Assembly (NCBI GenBank): GCA_964422185.1
Contig: CAYRAG010000050.1
Location: 1 to 12,381 of the forward strand
Origin: CALXCT01 sp964422185
GTDB taxonomy: Bacteria > Bacillota > Clostridia > Oscillospirales > Oscillospiraceae
Direction of reading: 5' to 3'
Length of the DNA stretch: 12,381 bases
The notes beneath the pieces are model-generated. The model ran no database searches. It saw only the letters and a program-made list of their open reading frames with translations, and had not been told where the DNA came from. The position numbers and the translations under genes are program-made. This document shows positions 6,331 through 12,381 of this stretch, one piece after another (positions within the stretch are counted from its first letter, which is position 1; the number at the start of each line of letters is the position of its first letter).

Positions 6331-7023
6331 ATGGACTGGTTCCCCCTGTTCAACTCCCTGCGTATCGCCGCCATCTCCACGGTGATTATCTTCTTCACCG
6401 GGATCTTCGCCGCGTACTACATCGCCAGGCTGCCGCGGCTGATCAAGGGCGTGCTGGATGTGATTCTCACCCTGCCCCTGGTGCTGCCGCCCACCGTCGT
6501 CGGGTATTTCCTGCTGCTCCTGCTGGGGCCCAGGCGGCCCATCGGCAGCTGGTTTCTGTCCGTCTTCGGTACGAAGCTGATCATGACCTGGTACTCCGGC
6601 GTCTTCGCCGCCGTGGTGGTCTCGTTCCCCCTGATGTACCGCACCGCCCGGGGCGCGTTTGAGAGCTTCGACGCCACGCTGCGCTACTCCGGCCAGACGC
6701 TGGGTCTGTCCAACCGCTACATCTTCTGGCGCATCACCATGCCGTACTGCCGCCAGGGCATTCTCGCCGGCACGGTACTGGCGTTTGCACGGGCGCTGGG
6801 CGAGTACGGCGCCACCAGCATGGTCGCCGGCTACACCCCCGGCCGCACCGCCACCATCTCCACCACCGTCTACCAGCTGTGGCGGACGAACAACGAGGCG
6901 CTGGCCATGCGCTGGGTTCTCGTCAACCTGGCCATCTCCGCCGTCGTGCTCCTCATTGTGAACATGCTCGAGCGCAGGGACTTCCTCACCGGCGGGAACA
7001 GGAAGCGCAGGGGGGCGGTGTGA
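6331..7023 (+). CDS. modB: Molybdate ABC transporter permease ModB
   Basis: 230 residues, an integral membrane permease with about five hydrophobic segments. The first lies at residues ~8-30, and the second region is LDVILTLPLVLPPTVVGYFLLLLLG, a wording characteristic of ModB. The EAA loop that docks on the ATPase is present as TLGLSNRYIFWRITMPYCRQGILAGTVLAFARALGEYGAT. ModB forms the channel for molybdate import. GAGGAGGG precedes the ATG. The next gene, modC, begins one base after its stop. No periplasmic or lipoprotein ModA gene lies in front of it, which is unusual because modA normally leads the operon. A tungstate (Tup) permease is less likely given the LPLVLPPTVVG motif. Confidence 0.92.
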   Translation: MDWFPLFNSLRIAAISTVIIFFTGIFAAYYIARLPRLIKGVLDVILTLPLVLPPTVVGYFLLLLLGPRRPIGSWFLSVFGTKLIMTWYSGVFAAVVVSFPLMYRTARGAFESFDATLRYSGQTLGLSNRYIFWRITMPYCRQGILAGTVLAFARALGEYGATSMVAGYTPGRTATISTTVYQLWRTNNEALAMRWVLVNLAISAVVLLIVNMLERRDFLTGGNRKRRGAV

Positions 7024-7024
7024 C

Positions 7025-8122
7025 ATGTCCCTGTCCCTGAAGATCAAAAAGGATCTGGGTTCCTTCGTGCTGGACATGGAGCTGGAGGCGGGCGAGGAGA
7101 CTCTCGCCCTGCTGGGCGCCTCCGGCTGCGGCAAGAGCATGACGCTGCGGTGCATCGCCGGCATCGTCACGCCGGACGAGGGGTACATCATCCTCAACGG
7201 CCGCACTCTGTTCGACTCGAAACAGAAGATCAATCTCCCGCCCCAGGAGCGGCGGGTGGGCCTGCTGTTCCAGAACTACGCCCTGTTCCCCAACATGACG
7301 GTGGAGCAGAACATCATGGCCGGAGTCCGGGAGAAACTGCCCCGGGCCCGGAAGCGGGCCATGTGCCGGGACATCATGGAGAAATTCTACCTCATCGGTC
7401 TGGAGCGCCACCGGCCCTCCCAGCTGTCCGGCGGCCAGCAGCAGAGGGTGGCGCTCGCCCGGATCCTCATCTCCCGCCCGGAGATCCTGATGCTGGACGA
7501 GCCGTTCACCGCGCTGGACAGCTACCTGCGCTGGGAGCTGGAACAGGAGCTGATGCGGGTGCTGGGACAGTTTGACGGCACCTCCATCCTGGTCTCCCAC
7601 AACCGGGACGAGGTCTACCGCATCTGCGACCGGGTGGCGGTGATTCTGGACGGCAGCGTGGACGCCTGCGCACCGAAAGAGGAACTGTTCGCCCATCCCC
7701 CCACCTACCAGAGCGCCCTGCTCACCGGCTGCAAGAACTTCTCCCGGGTTCAGCGCCTGGATGAACACCATGTGCAGGCGCTGGACTGGGGCGGCGCGGT
7801 GCTCGCCTCCGCGGCGGATCTGCCGGAGCAGCTACGCTGGATCGGCGTGCGCCCCCACTTCGTCCGGATCGCGGACGGCCCGGGGGAACATACCATCCCC
7901 TGCACACCCCTCCAGGTCATCGACAACCTGGTGGACATCATCGTCATCTGCGCCACCCCGGGGGGCGCAGAGCAGCGCAGCCAGCTCTACCTCCGCTTCC
8001 GCCGGGAGCAGTGGAACCCCCACAGCCAGGACAGCCCGCTGTACCTGCGCTTTGACCCCGAGGCCATCCTCCCCCTCCGGGGCAGGGGCCCCGGCGCCAC
8101 CTACTCCTCCAACCCGAGATGA
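7025..8122 (+). CDS. modC: Molybdate ABC transporter ATP-binding protein ModC
   Basis: 365 residues. The ATPase domain spans ~1-235 with Walker A GASGCGKS (31-38), Q-loop Q83, signature LSGGQQQR from residue 134, Walker B ending D158-E159, D-loop ALD, and switch histidine H192. It energises molybdate import through ModB. The C-terminal ~130 residues form a regulatory region (GCKNFSRVQRLDEHHVQALDWGG, then WIGVRPHFVRI) found in clostridial ModC proteins. It reads as a divergent TOBE-like domain; whether it binds oxyanion is not visible. The start ATG follows modB after one base. A bidirectional terminator follows 19 bases after the stop. Confidence 0.92.
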   Translation: MSLSLKIKKDLGSFVLDMELEAGEETLALLGASGCGKSMTLRCIAGIVTPDEGYIILNGRTLFDSKQKINLPPQERRVGLLFQNYALFPNMTVEQNIMAGVREKLPRARKRAMCRDIMEKFYLIGLERHRPSQLSGGQQQRVALARILISRPEILMLDEPFTALDSYLRWELEQELMRVLGQFDGTSILVSHNRDEVYRICDRVAVILDGSVDACAPKEELFAHPPTYQSALLTGCKNFSRVQRLDEHHVQALDWGGAVLASAADLPEQLRWIGVRPHFVRIADGPGEHTIPCTPLQVIDNLVDIIVICATPGGAEQRSQLYLRFRREQWNPHSQDSPLYLRFDPEAILPLRGRGPGATYSSNPR

Positions 8123-8141
8123 CCACGCGCTCTGCGGCATG

Positions 8142-8190
8142 AAAAAAACGGAGACCCGCATACCCTGTGCGGATCCCCGTTTTTTCTCTT
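8142..8190. terminator. Bidirectional intrinsic terminator between modC and the convergent dehydrogenase gene
   Basis: AAAAAAACGG (8142-8151) and CCGCA (8156-8160) pair with TGCGG (8168-8172) and CCGTTTTTT (8177-8185), with a small internal loop. The A-run on one side and T-run on the other make it a working terminator on both strands. It serves modC (+) and the dehydrogenase gene ending at 8220 (-). Confidence 0.85.
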
Positions 8191-8219
8191 TTTCAAAGAC
8201 TCCCGACGCCCGAATGGAC

Positions 8220-9185
8220 TCAGACGGGGTCAGCCATCAGCTTCTTGGTCACGCGGAAAATCTCAAACAGCTGCTTGTCGCGCTTTTTCTTCAGCGCCTC
8301 AATATCCACGCCGGTGTAATCGTAGAAGCCCTTGCCGGTCTTGATGCCCAGGTTGCCCGCGTCGACCAGCGCCTGCAGGGTCTTCGGCATCTCATCGCCA
8401 TGCTCCGGCATGGTGTAGGACTTGTTCTTGTAGTTGTTGGCGGTCATATCCAGTCCGCCGAAGTCCGCACGCTTGCACAGGCCCAGCACGCAGGCGCGGG
8501 GGATGAAAGAGGCCTTGGCCGCCAGGTCAATGGCCTCGGCGTCGCAGTAGCCGTTGTCCAGCAGGAAGAACACCTCGCGGTTCAGGCACTGCTGCAGCCG
8601 GTTGACGATGTAGCCCTTGATGAACTTCTTCATCAGAACGGCGGTCTTGCCGCACTTGTTGAGCAGGGCGACCGCGGTGTCGGCGAGCTCCTGAGGAGCC
8701 TCCTCGCTCTTGACTACCTCAACCAGAGGAATGACATGGGGAGGCGCATACCAGTGGCAGATGACCATCTGGGGCAGCAGCTCCTTGGGCACTACCTCGA
8801 AGATGTTCATCGCGGAGGTGTTGGACGCGATAATGACATCGGGCCCCACGCAGGCGGCCAGCTGCTTGTACAGGTCTTCCTTGGCGTCGCGGTTCTCGAC
8901 GATGGTCTCCTGAATCATATCGACATCAGCGACGGCTTCTTCCACGGTGAGTTTGAAGTTGATCCGGTTGAAGATGGTGTCCACTTCCTCCGGCTTGATC
9001 TCGCCCTCTTCCGCGAAGGTCTTCAGCTGAGCCTGCAGGGACGCGATGGCCTTGTTCCGGGTATTCTCGCTCCGGGTCCACATGGTGACCTCATAACCGC
9101 CCATCGCGTAGGTCTGCGCGATGCCGGGGCCCATGGTGCCCGCGCCGAGAACCGCAATCTTTTTAATATCGGCAAGAGTTTTCAT
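8220..9185 (-). CDS. 3-hydroxyacyl-CoA dehydrogenase-family NAD-dependent oxidoreductase
   Basis: 321 residues. The N-terminal Rossmann fold has the NAD motif GAGTMG at residues 14-19. The catalytic set of the family is complete: S121 in ASNTSAM, H144, E156 in PLVEVV, and N195 in KGYIVNRLQ. The C-terminal helical domain is full length (GLDMTANN..GNLGIKTGKGFYDY). The usual HFFNP motif is replaced by HWYAPPHVIPLVEVV, with PP and PLVEV as in relatives acting on free hydroxy acids (lambda-crystallin/L-gulonate and carnitine dehydrogenases), so the substrate may not be a CoA ester. The ATG at 9185 is chosen because AGGGGAG lies nine bases upstream and the Rossmann strand follows directly; a further in-frame ATG upstream adds 19 unlikely residues. 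It is the second gene of a unit led by the cyclase-family gene. Confidence 0.85.
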   Translation of the reverse strand: MKTLADIKKIAVLGAGTMGPGIAQTYAMGGYEVTMWTRSENTRNKAIASLQAQLKTFAEEGEIKPEEVDTIFNRINFKLTVEEAVADVDMIQETIVENRDAKEDLYKQLAACVGPDVIIASNTSAMNIFEVVPKELLPQMVICHWYAPPHVIPLVEVVKSEEAPQELADTAVALLNKCGKTAVLMKKFIKGYIVNRLQQCLNREVFFLLDNGYCDAEAIDLAAKASFIPRACVLGLCKRADFGGLDMTANNYKNKSYTMPEHGDEMPKTLQALVDAGNLGIKTGKGFYDYTGVDIEALKKKRDKQLFEIFRVTKKLMADPV

Positions 9186-9245
9186 AGATTCAGACTCCCC
9201 TAAAAGCATGATTTTTCCGCTGGAATTTTGTCTTGAATACACCCC

Positions 9246-9269
9246 CGCCCCGCAGTTTCCTGCGGGGCG
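9246..9269. other. Perfect intercistronic hairpin
   Basis: Ten perfect base pairs (CGCCCCGCAG with CTGCGGGGCG) close a four-base loop; on the minus-strand transcript the loop is GAAA, a stable GNRA tetraloop. It lies between the stop of the cyclase gene and the start of the dehydrogenase gene. No U-run follows on the minus strand, so it is not an ordinary terminator. It could protect the 3' end of the upstream message or lower expression of the downstream gene; that role is inferred. Confidence 0.6.
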
Positions 9270-9307
9270 AAGGAAGTGTGTTCTCTGAGATTTGCGCCGG
9301 GATCAGA

Positions 9308-10243
9308 TTACCAGGTCGTGCCCTCTTCCCAGGCAACCAGACGAACCATGCCGCCGTCAGCCGCCTCGCAGCGGAACGGGAACGCGGCGATGGTCATACG
9401 CTTGCCGGTGACCTGATCGATGTCGCCGCCGGCATTCTCGACCGCCATCAGGCCGTGCTGGCCGTACAGACGATGGCAGGGCTCGTAGTCGGGGTAATCC
9501 ACATCGATGTCGCGGCCGGTGGCCAGCTTGTAGTTGTTCCACAGCCAGGGCATCTGCTCCTTGGCCGGGCAGTGCCACACGACGGAGTCGGAGGCGCCGT
9601 AGGTGCCGGCGATACCCTTAATCTTCTTCTCGTACATCAGCCACTTGGCCAGCTCGGGGCCGTTGCCGGGATAGTAGTTGAAGTACTTGTCGTTGTTGAT
9701 GCGCCAGTAACGATGGAAACCGGTGTTCAGGACGACCCAGTCGTTGGGACGGATCTCGAGGTTATCCTTCTTCAGAGCGGCCTCTACATCCTCGGGGGTG
9801 ATGATGTGCCAGATGACGCCCTTCTTGTCGGGAGTCTCAGCCCACTCGCCCATCTTGGCGGGATCGCCGCCGGCGGCGTTGAAGGCCTTCTCGAACTCAT
9901 CATACATCCAGGTCAGGTCGACGATGACGCCGGAGCCAATGGCATGCTCCAGAGGAATCTCAGCCAGGGTGTAGCCGTAGCGGGCGCGGTCAACCTCTTC
10001 CTCGTGCAGGGTGTGGTTGGGGGCGTCGCAGTGGGTCGCGGCGTGCAGGGTGCCGGTGTAGGTGTTGGTGCGCTTGTGGAAGCGCTCCAGATACTGGCCG
10101 CGGGGGAAAGTCAGGTCAGCGCGTGCGCCGGGGAAGGGCCACAGAGGGGTATCCCAGCCCCAGGGTTGAGACAGATCCCAGATCTTGGGCATCTTCTCGG
10201 TTTCGAGGTACAGGGTGGATTTGTCGAGAGGCATGTATGCCAT
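9308..10243 (-). CDS. Cyclase-family metal-dependent hydrolase (kynurenine formamidase-like)
   Basis: 311 residues of the PF04199 'cyclase' fold, which includes kynurenine formamidase and isatin hydrolase and uses a divalent metal centre to hydrolyse amide or ring bonds. The signature HAATHCDAPNH gives H67, H71, D73 and H77, exactly the spacing of the KynB metal and catalytic residues. H257 and E269 are twelve residues apart like the remaining KynB pair. The opening IWDLSQPWGWDTPLWPFPG and the C-terminal ENAGGDIDQVTGKRMTIAAFPF are also typical. At 311 residues it is longer than KynB (about 210), closer to the longer clostridial members, and its substrate is unknown. AAGGAGGA precedes the ATG. 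It is first in the unit with the dehydrogenase, driven by the MerR-type promoter. Confidence 0.85.
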   Translation of the reverse strand: MAYMPLDKSTLYLETEKMPKIWDLSQPWGWDTPLWPFPGARADLTFPRGQYLERFHKRTNTYTGTLHAATHCDAPNHTLHEEEVDRARYGYTLAEIPLEHAIGSGVIVDLTWMYDEFEKAFNAAGGDPAKMGEWAETPDKKGVIWHIITPEDVEAALKKDNLEIRPNDWVVLNTGFHRYWRINNDKYFNYYPGNGPELAKWLMYEKKIKGIAGTYGASDSVVWHCPAKEQMPWLWNNYKLATGRDIDVDYPDYEPCHRLYGQHGLMAVENAGGDIDQVTGKRMTIAAFPFRCEAADGGMVRLVAWEEGTTW

Positions 10244-10294
10244 GATAAGTTCCTCCTTCTTTTTTTGCCTGTTCCCAGGTTTTCTTGCGCAGTT

Positions 10295-10325
10295 ATTTTA
10301 AACCTTGGAACGGTTCCAATGTCAA
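10295..10325 (-). promoter_or_regulatory. MerR-type promoter and operator of the cyclase-dehydrogenase unit
   Basis: On the minus strand a perfect TTGACA (10320-10325) is followed by a 19-base spacer and TAAAAT (10295-10300). A perfect 15-base dyad, TTGGAAC-C-GTTCCAA on that strand (10305-10319), lies wholly inside the spacer. Overlong 19-base spacers with an internal dyad are the hallmark of promoters that MerR proteins activate by untwisting DNA. Transcription would start near 10288, about 45 bases before the cyclase start codon. The MerR gene is divergent and adjacent. Confidence 0.85.
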
Positions 10326-10415
10326 TACAGACCTTCATTTTTTTCAACTTTTTACTCCCTGCCTGTGAGGATTCCCGGCCCTTCGCCCGCGGCGGCGTAT
10401 TTTTTGCCCCGTCCC

Positions 10416-10444
10416 TTGCCAGGGTTCCCCTTTCGTACTATAAT
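10416..10444 (+). promoter_or_regulatory. Sigma-A promoter of the merR-family gene
   Basis: TTGCCA (10416-10421), a 17-base spacer and a perfect TATAAT (10439-10444). The predicted start is near 10451. It is about 100 bases from the dyad of the divergent promoter, so the regulator may be expressed constitutively rather than autoregulated from that site. Confidence 0.75.
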
Positions 10445-10461
10445 GGCGCTGGACGGGAATC

Positions 10462-10474
10462 CCGGACTGTCCGG
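10462..10474. repeat. 13-base palindrome in the merR leader
   Basis: CCGGAC-T-GTCCGG is a perfect inverted repeat just after the predicted transcription start and before the start codon. It differs from the spacer dyad of the divergent promoter. It could be an operator or part of a short leader hairpin; the loop would be too small without opening the inner pairs. Confidence 0.35.
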
Positions 10475-10490
10475 AAAGCGGGTGGAGGCA

Positions 10491-11312
10491 GTGAGGTATA
10501 AAATCGGGGATGTATCGAAGATCCTGGGCATTTCCCCCGACCTGGTGCGCTACTACGAGAAGAAAGGCGTGGTGTCCCCGGCCAAGGACAGGCACAACGA
10601 CTACCGCTACTATGAGATGCGGGACACCGGCTATCTCACCGACTGCCTGTTCTACAAGAACTTCGGCTTCTCCATCGAGGAGACCGCGGATCTGGTGCAA
10701 AAGTGCTCCGCCGAGGAGATCTTCAGCCGGTTTGAGCGCAATGAGCAGCAGCTGCGGGAGAAGATCCGGTACAATCAGCTCCTGCTGCGCCGCAGCGAGG
10801 AGTACCGGGATCTGGTCTCCCACATCCCGGATCATCTGGGCAAATGCTCGTTCGCGGAACGCCCGGAGTGCATCTACTATCTCAACCGCCGCAACCAGGA
10901 GTACGACATGTCCCCGGAGCTGCGCCCCGTGACGCAGCAGTGGCTGAAGTATCTGCCGTTTTCCCGGCGTGCGTTTTTCCTCCCGGAGGGGGATCTGCTC
11001 TCCGCCGCCGCGCACCCGGACATCTCATGGGGCTTCTCCCTGTCCGGGGAGTACGCCGACATTCTGGGCGCCGAGGCGGAGCCGCCGGTGCGGCGTCTCC
11101 CGGCGCAGCGCTGCGTCTACACCATCTTCTCCTGCCCGGAGGGGGACTTCTCAACCCGGTCTCTGGTCTACGCCGTGGACTTCATCACGGCACAGGGCAT
11201 GCGCCTGTGCGGCGACGCCTGCGGCAGTCTGATCCTCAGCGCCAGGGAGCGGGACAATCCGGCGCGGGTCACGCTCTACTACGAGGCGTGGCTCCCGGTG
11301 GATGAGATCTGA
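10491..11312 (+). CDS. MerR-family transcriptional activator with GyrI/BmrR-like effector domain
   Basis: 273 residues. Residues 3-22 form the MerR helix-turn-helix (KIGDVSKILGISPDLVRYYEKKG), followed by the wing and second helix pair (DYRYYEMRD..DCLFYKNFGFSIEE). A dimerising coiled coil runs about 72-110. The C-terminal ~140 residues look like a GyrI/BmrR-type small-molecule pocket (PAQRCVYTIFS near 195-205, YYEAWLPV near the end), so the inducer is probably an organic compound rather than a metal; no metal-binding Cys set is seen. It likely activates the divergent cyclase-dehydrogenase promoter. The start is uncertain: GTG at 10491 gives the normal MerR N-terminus but GGAGG ends only two bases before it. 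GTG 10482 is an alternative, and ATG 10443 overlaps the promoter -10. Confidence 0.85.
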   Translation: MRYKIGDVSKILGISPDLVRYYEKKGVVSPAKDRHNDYRYYEMRDTGYLTDCLFYKNFGFSIEETADLVQKCSAEEIFSRFERNEQQLREKIRYNQLLLRRSEEYRDLVSHIPDHLGKCSFAERPECIYYLNRRNQEYDMSPELRPVTQQWLKYLPFSRRAFFLPEGDLLSAAAHPDISWGFSLSGEYADILGAEAEPPVRRLPAQRCVYTIFSCPEGDFSTRSLVYAVDFITAQGMRLCGDACGSLILSARERDNPARVTLYYEAWLPVDEI

Positions 11313-11325
11313 CGCCCCCGCATGG

Positions 11326-11332
11326 AAAGGAG
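11326..11332 (+). promoter_or_regulatory. Ribosome binding site that sets the start of the downstream unknown gene
   Basis: AAAGGAG lies eight bases before a GTG at 11341. The in-frame ATG at 11302 lies inside the end of the merR-family gene and has no such site, so the shorter GTG-started protein is preferred. Confidence 0.7.
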
Positions 11333-11340
11333 AATTTCCC

Positions 11341-12288
11341 GTGATCGACAGTCTGCGCACGCCGAAGCGGCGGGTTGTCCTGCCGGACGGCACCATCTTC
11401 TTCAGCGACTTCAGCGACACCCTCCATGTGGACATGCAGGGGGTGCAGGAGCCCATCGGATTGAATCTGGGCACCTCCAACTGGACGGTCTCCGAGACCG
11501 GCGAGGCCGCGTTTCTGTTCCGCACGGATGACGCGCCCTGCCTGGCCATCGTGGATCCCGCCCGGCACACCCGCCTGTTCCAGCCCCTGAGAGACCGGAC
11601 GCTGCTGGATCTGATTTTGCTGGAGAGGAAGTTCTACGCGGTCATCCCCGGCTACCTGGTTTCCGGGGTGCGGCAGGAGAACGGCGCACTGAGCTGGAAG
11701 GGCATGCGGGCACTGGACTGCGGCGCGGGCTTTCGCATCCGGCTGGAGGACAGCGGCGATCTGTCCTATACCCGGCGGGGCACCTATCTGCGCTACCGCT
11801 ACGACCCGGACAGCCGGAAAGTCGACTCCTCCTTCTCCCTGCAGAGGCTGTGGGACATCCTGTTCCGCCAGGCGTTCGCCGGGGATTACCGGCCCGCGCT
11901 TCCGGAGGACGGGGCGTGCTCCATCCCCTCCCTGCTGCTCGTGCTGCGGCGGGAGGCCGCGGCGCACCCGCTCAACGACACCGGCGTGCGCCTGTACAGC
12001 CTGCTCTCCCTGCTGGAGCGGGAGGGCGCCGGGACGGACACCCTGCTGAACCTGGTGGGTCTGGACTGGAAGCTGCAGTACTCTGAGGGGCTGGACGAGC
12101 CGTTTCCCACGCTCCCCCTGATTCAGCAGCTGTTTCAGGCGGAGGATCCCGCCGCCCTGGAGCCCGGCAAACTCTACCAGAAGAAAGTCGTCCGCTGGAG
12201 CCGCCAGCACGAGGACGACGCCCGCCTCGGCCGGTGGTCCAAGCCGCTCAACGCGGCTGCCTACGAGGACACCGTCCTGGAGGCATGA
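11341..12288 (+). CDS. Protein of unknown function co-transcribed with the MerR regulator
   Basis: 315 residues, cytoplasmic by appearance: no signal peptide and no membrane segment. I do not recognise the family. The first ~165 residues are beta-rich with repeated strand-turn wording (VVLPDGTIFFSDFSDTLHVDM, TGEAAFLFRTDDAPCLAIVD, LSWKGMRALDCG, GTYLRYRYDPDSRKV), reminiscent of beta-propeller or sandwich folds. The rest is helical (SLQRLWDILFRQAF, SIPSLLLVLRREAA, GVRLYSLLSLLEREG, LPLIQQLFQ). Base composition matches the neighbours. The gene starts 28 bases after the regulator with no promoter or terminator between, so the two probably share a transcript. It may relate to sensing or using the inducer, but nothing in the sequence proves this. 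Confidence 0.75.
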   Translation: MIDSLRTPKRRVVLPDGTIFFSDFSDTLHVDMQGVQEPIGLNLGTSNWTVSETGEAAFLFRTDDAPCLAIVDPARHTRLFQPLRDRTLLDLILLERKFYAVIPGYLVSGVRQENGALSWKGMRALDCGAGFRIRLEDSGDLSYTRRGTYLRYRYDPDSRKVDSSFSLQRLWDILFRQAFAGDYRPALPEDGACSIPSLLLVLRREAAAHPLNDTGVRLYSLLSLLEREGAGTDTLLNLVGLDWKLQYSEGLDEPFPTLPLIQQLFQAEDPAALEPGKLYQKKVVRWSRQHEDDARLGRWSKPLNAAAYEDTVLEA

Positions 12289-12295
12289 GGAATTT

Positions 12296-12337
12296 AAAAA
12301 AGCACCGCCGTGCGAAGTTCGCATGGCGGTGCTTTTT
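12296..12337. terminator. Strong bidirectional intrinsic terminator
   Basis: AAAAAA then GCACCGCC (12302-12309) pairs with GGCGGTGC (12325-12332), followed by TTTTT. The stem continues through a G-U pair into TGCG/CGCA with a five-base loop. It ends the MerR transcript, and on the minus strand it also follows the stop of the gene entering from the right. Confidence 0.9.
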
Positions 12338-12381
12338 ACTCCCTGAGCTGTTCCAGCGCCTCTTTCGCCGCCATCTGCTCG
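12336..12381 (-). CDS. C-terminal end of an unrecognised protein (partial, enters from the right edge)
   Basis: On the minus strand an open frame reads EQMAAKEALEQLRE and stops at a TAA (12336-12338) that overlaps the U-run of the shared terminator. The helix-like charged sequence and the convergent layout with a terminator at its end fit a real gene end, but 14 codons are too few for a family. Confidence 0.5.
   Translation of the reverse strand, partial: EQMAAKEALEQLRE

Noticed and set aside
8220..9185. Standard 3-hydroxybutyryl-CoA dehydrogenase (hbd) of the butyrate pathway
   Set aside because: The HFFNP motif is replaced by HWYAPP, and the usual crt/bcd/etf/thl neighbours are missing, so the specific name is not supported.
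7761..9203. Plus-strand open frame of 480 codons across the modC end and the dehydrogenase
   Set aside because: It runs through the bidirectional terminator at 8142-8190 and is antisense to a dehydrogenase with all catalytic residues, so it is a chance frame.
9233..10501. Plus-strand open frame of 422 codons antisense to the cyclase-family gene
   Set aside because: Crosses the MerR-type promoter, is Val/Gly/Leu-rich without motifs, and the opposite strand has a complete metal-binding signature.
11269..12324. Minus-strand open frame of 351 codons opposite the unknown gene at the right
   Set aside because: It begins inside the terminator stem and its residue mix is that of reverse-read GC-rich codons; the + strand frame has a proper binding site and layout.

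Overview
This window looks like a chromosomal segment of a GC-rich gut-type member of the Clostridia, perhaps Oscillospiraceae-like. That placement is an inference from roughly 60-65% GC, strong GGAGG ribosome binding sites, sigma-A promoters of the TTGCCA-17-TATACT type, and the gene families present. No rRNA, tRNA or CRISPR array was seen.

Left edge (1-450): the first ~120 bases are AT-rich (about 35% GC) and hold the C-terminal end of an unrecognised + strand gene. They abut a minus-strand glutamyl-Q tRNA(Asp) synthetase-like gene that keeps its ribosome binding site and first ~80 codons but is cut off after the HIGH region. This looks like a junction of inserted DNA with the host chromosome.

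Molybdenum cofactor (Moco) locus (660-8190, + strand): a strong promoter leads into a structured leader that I read as a Moco-type riboswitch, then an intrinsic terminator. Seven tightly spaced genes follow: a Cys-tailed MogA-domain protein, moeA, moaC, mobB, moaA, a stand-alone MOSC protein and mogA. A second copy of the same RNA element with its own terminator sits between mogA and the molybdate transporter genes modB-modC, and a bidirectional terminator closes the block. MoaA and MoaC make cyclic pyranopterin monophosphate, MogA adenylylates molybdopterin, MoeA inserts the metal, MobB is the GTPase linked to dinucleotide cofactor formation, and ModBC import molybdate. The window lacks moaD, moaE, mobA and modA, so the organism must encode these elsewhere or replace them. 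The repeated RNA element suggests that cofactor synthesis and metal uptake are switched separately by the same ligand.

Catabolic-looking pair and regulator (8220-12290): on the minus strand a metal-dependent cyclase/hydrolase (PF04199-type) and a 3-hydroxyacyl-CoA dehydrogenase-family enzyme form a two-gene unit. Its promoter has the hallmark of MerR control: a consensus -35, a 19-bp spacer and a perfect 15-bp dyad inside the spacer. The divergent gene encodes a MerR activator with a GyrI/BmrR-like C-terminal domain, followed by a protein of unknown function and a strong terminator. The simplest reading is a small-molecule-inducible pathway of unknown substrate.

The right edge holds the last 14 codons of a minus-strand gene convergent with the preceding one.
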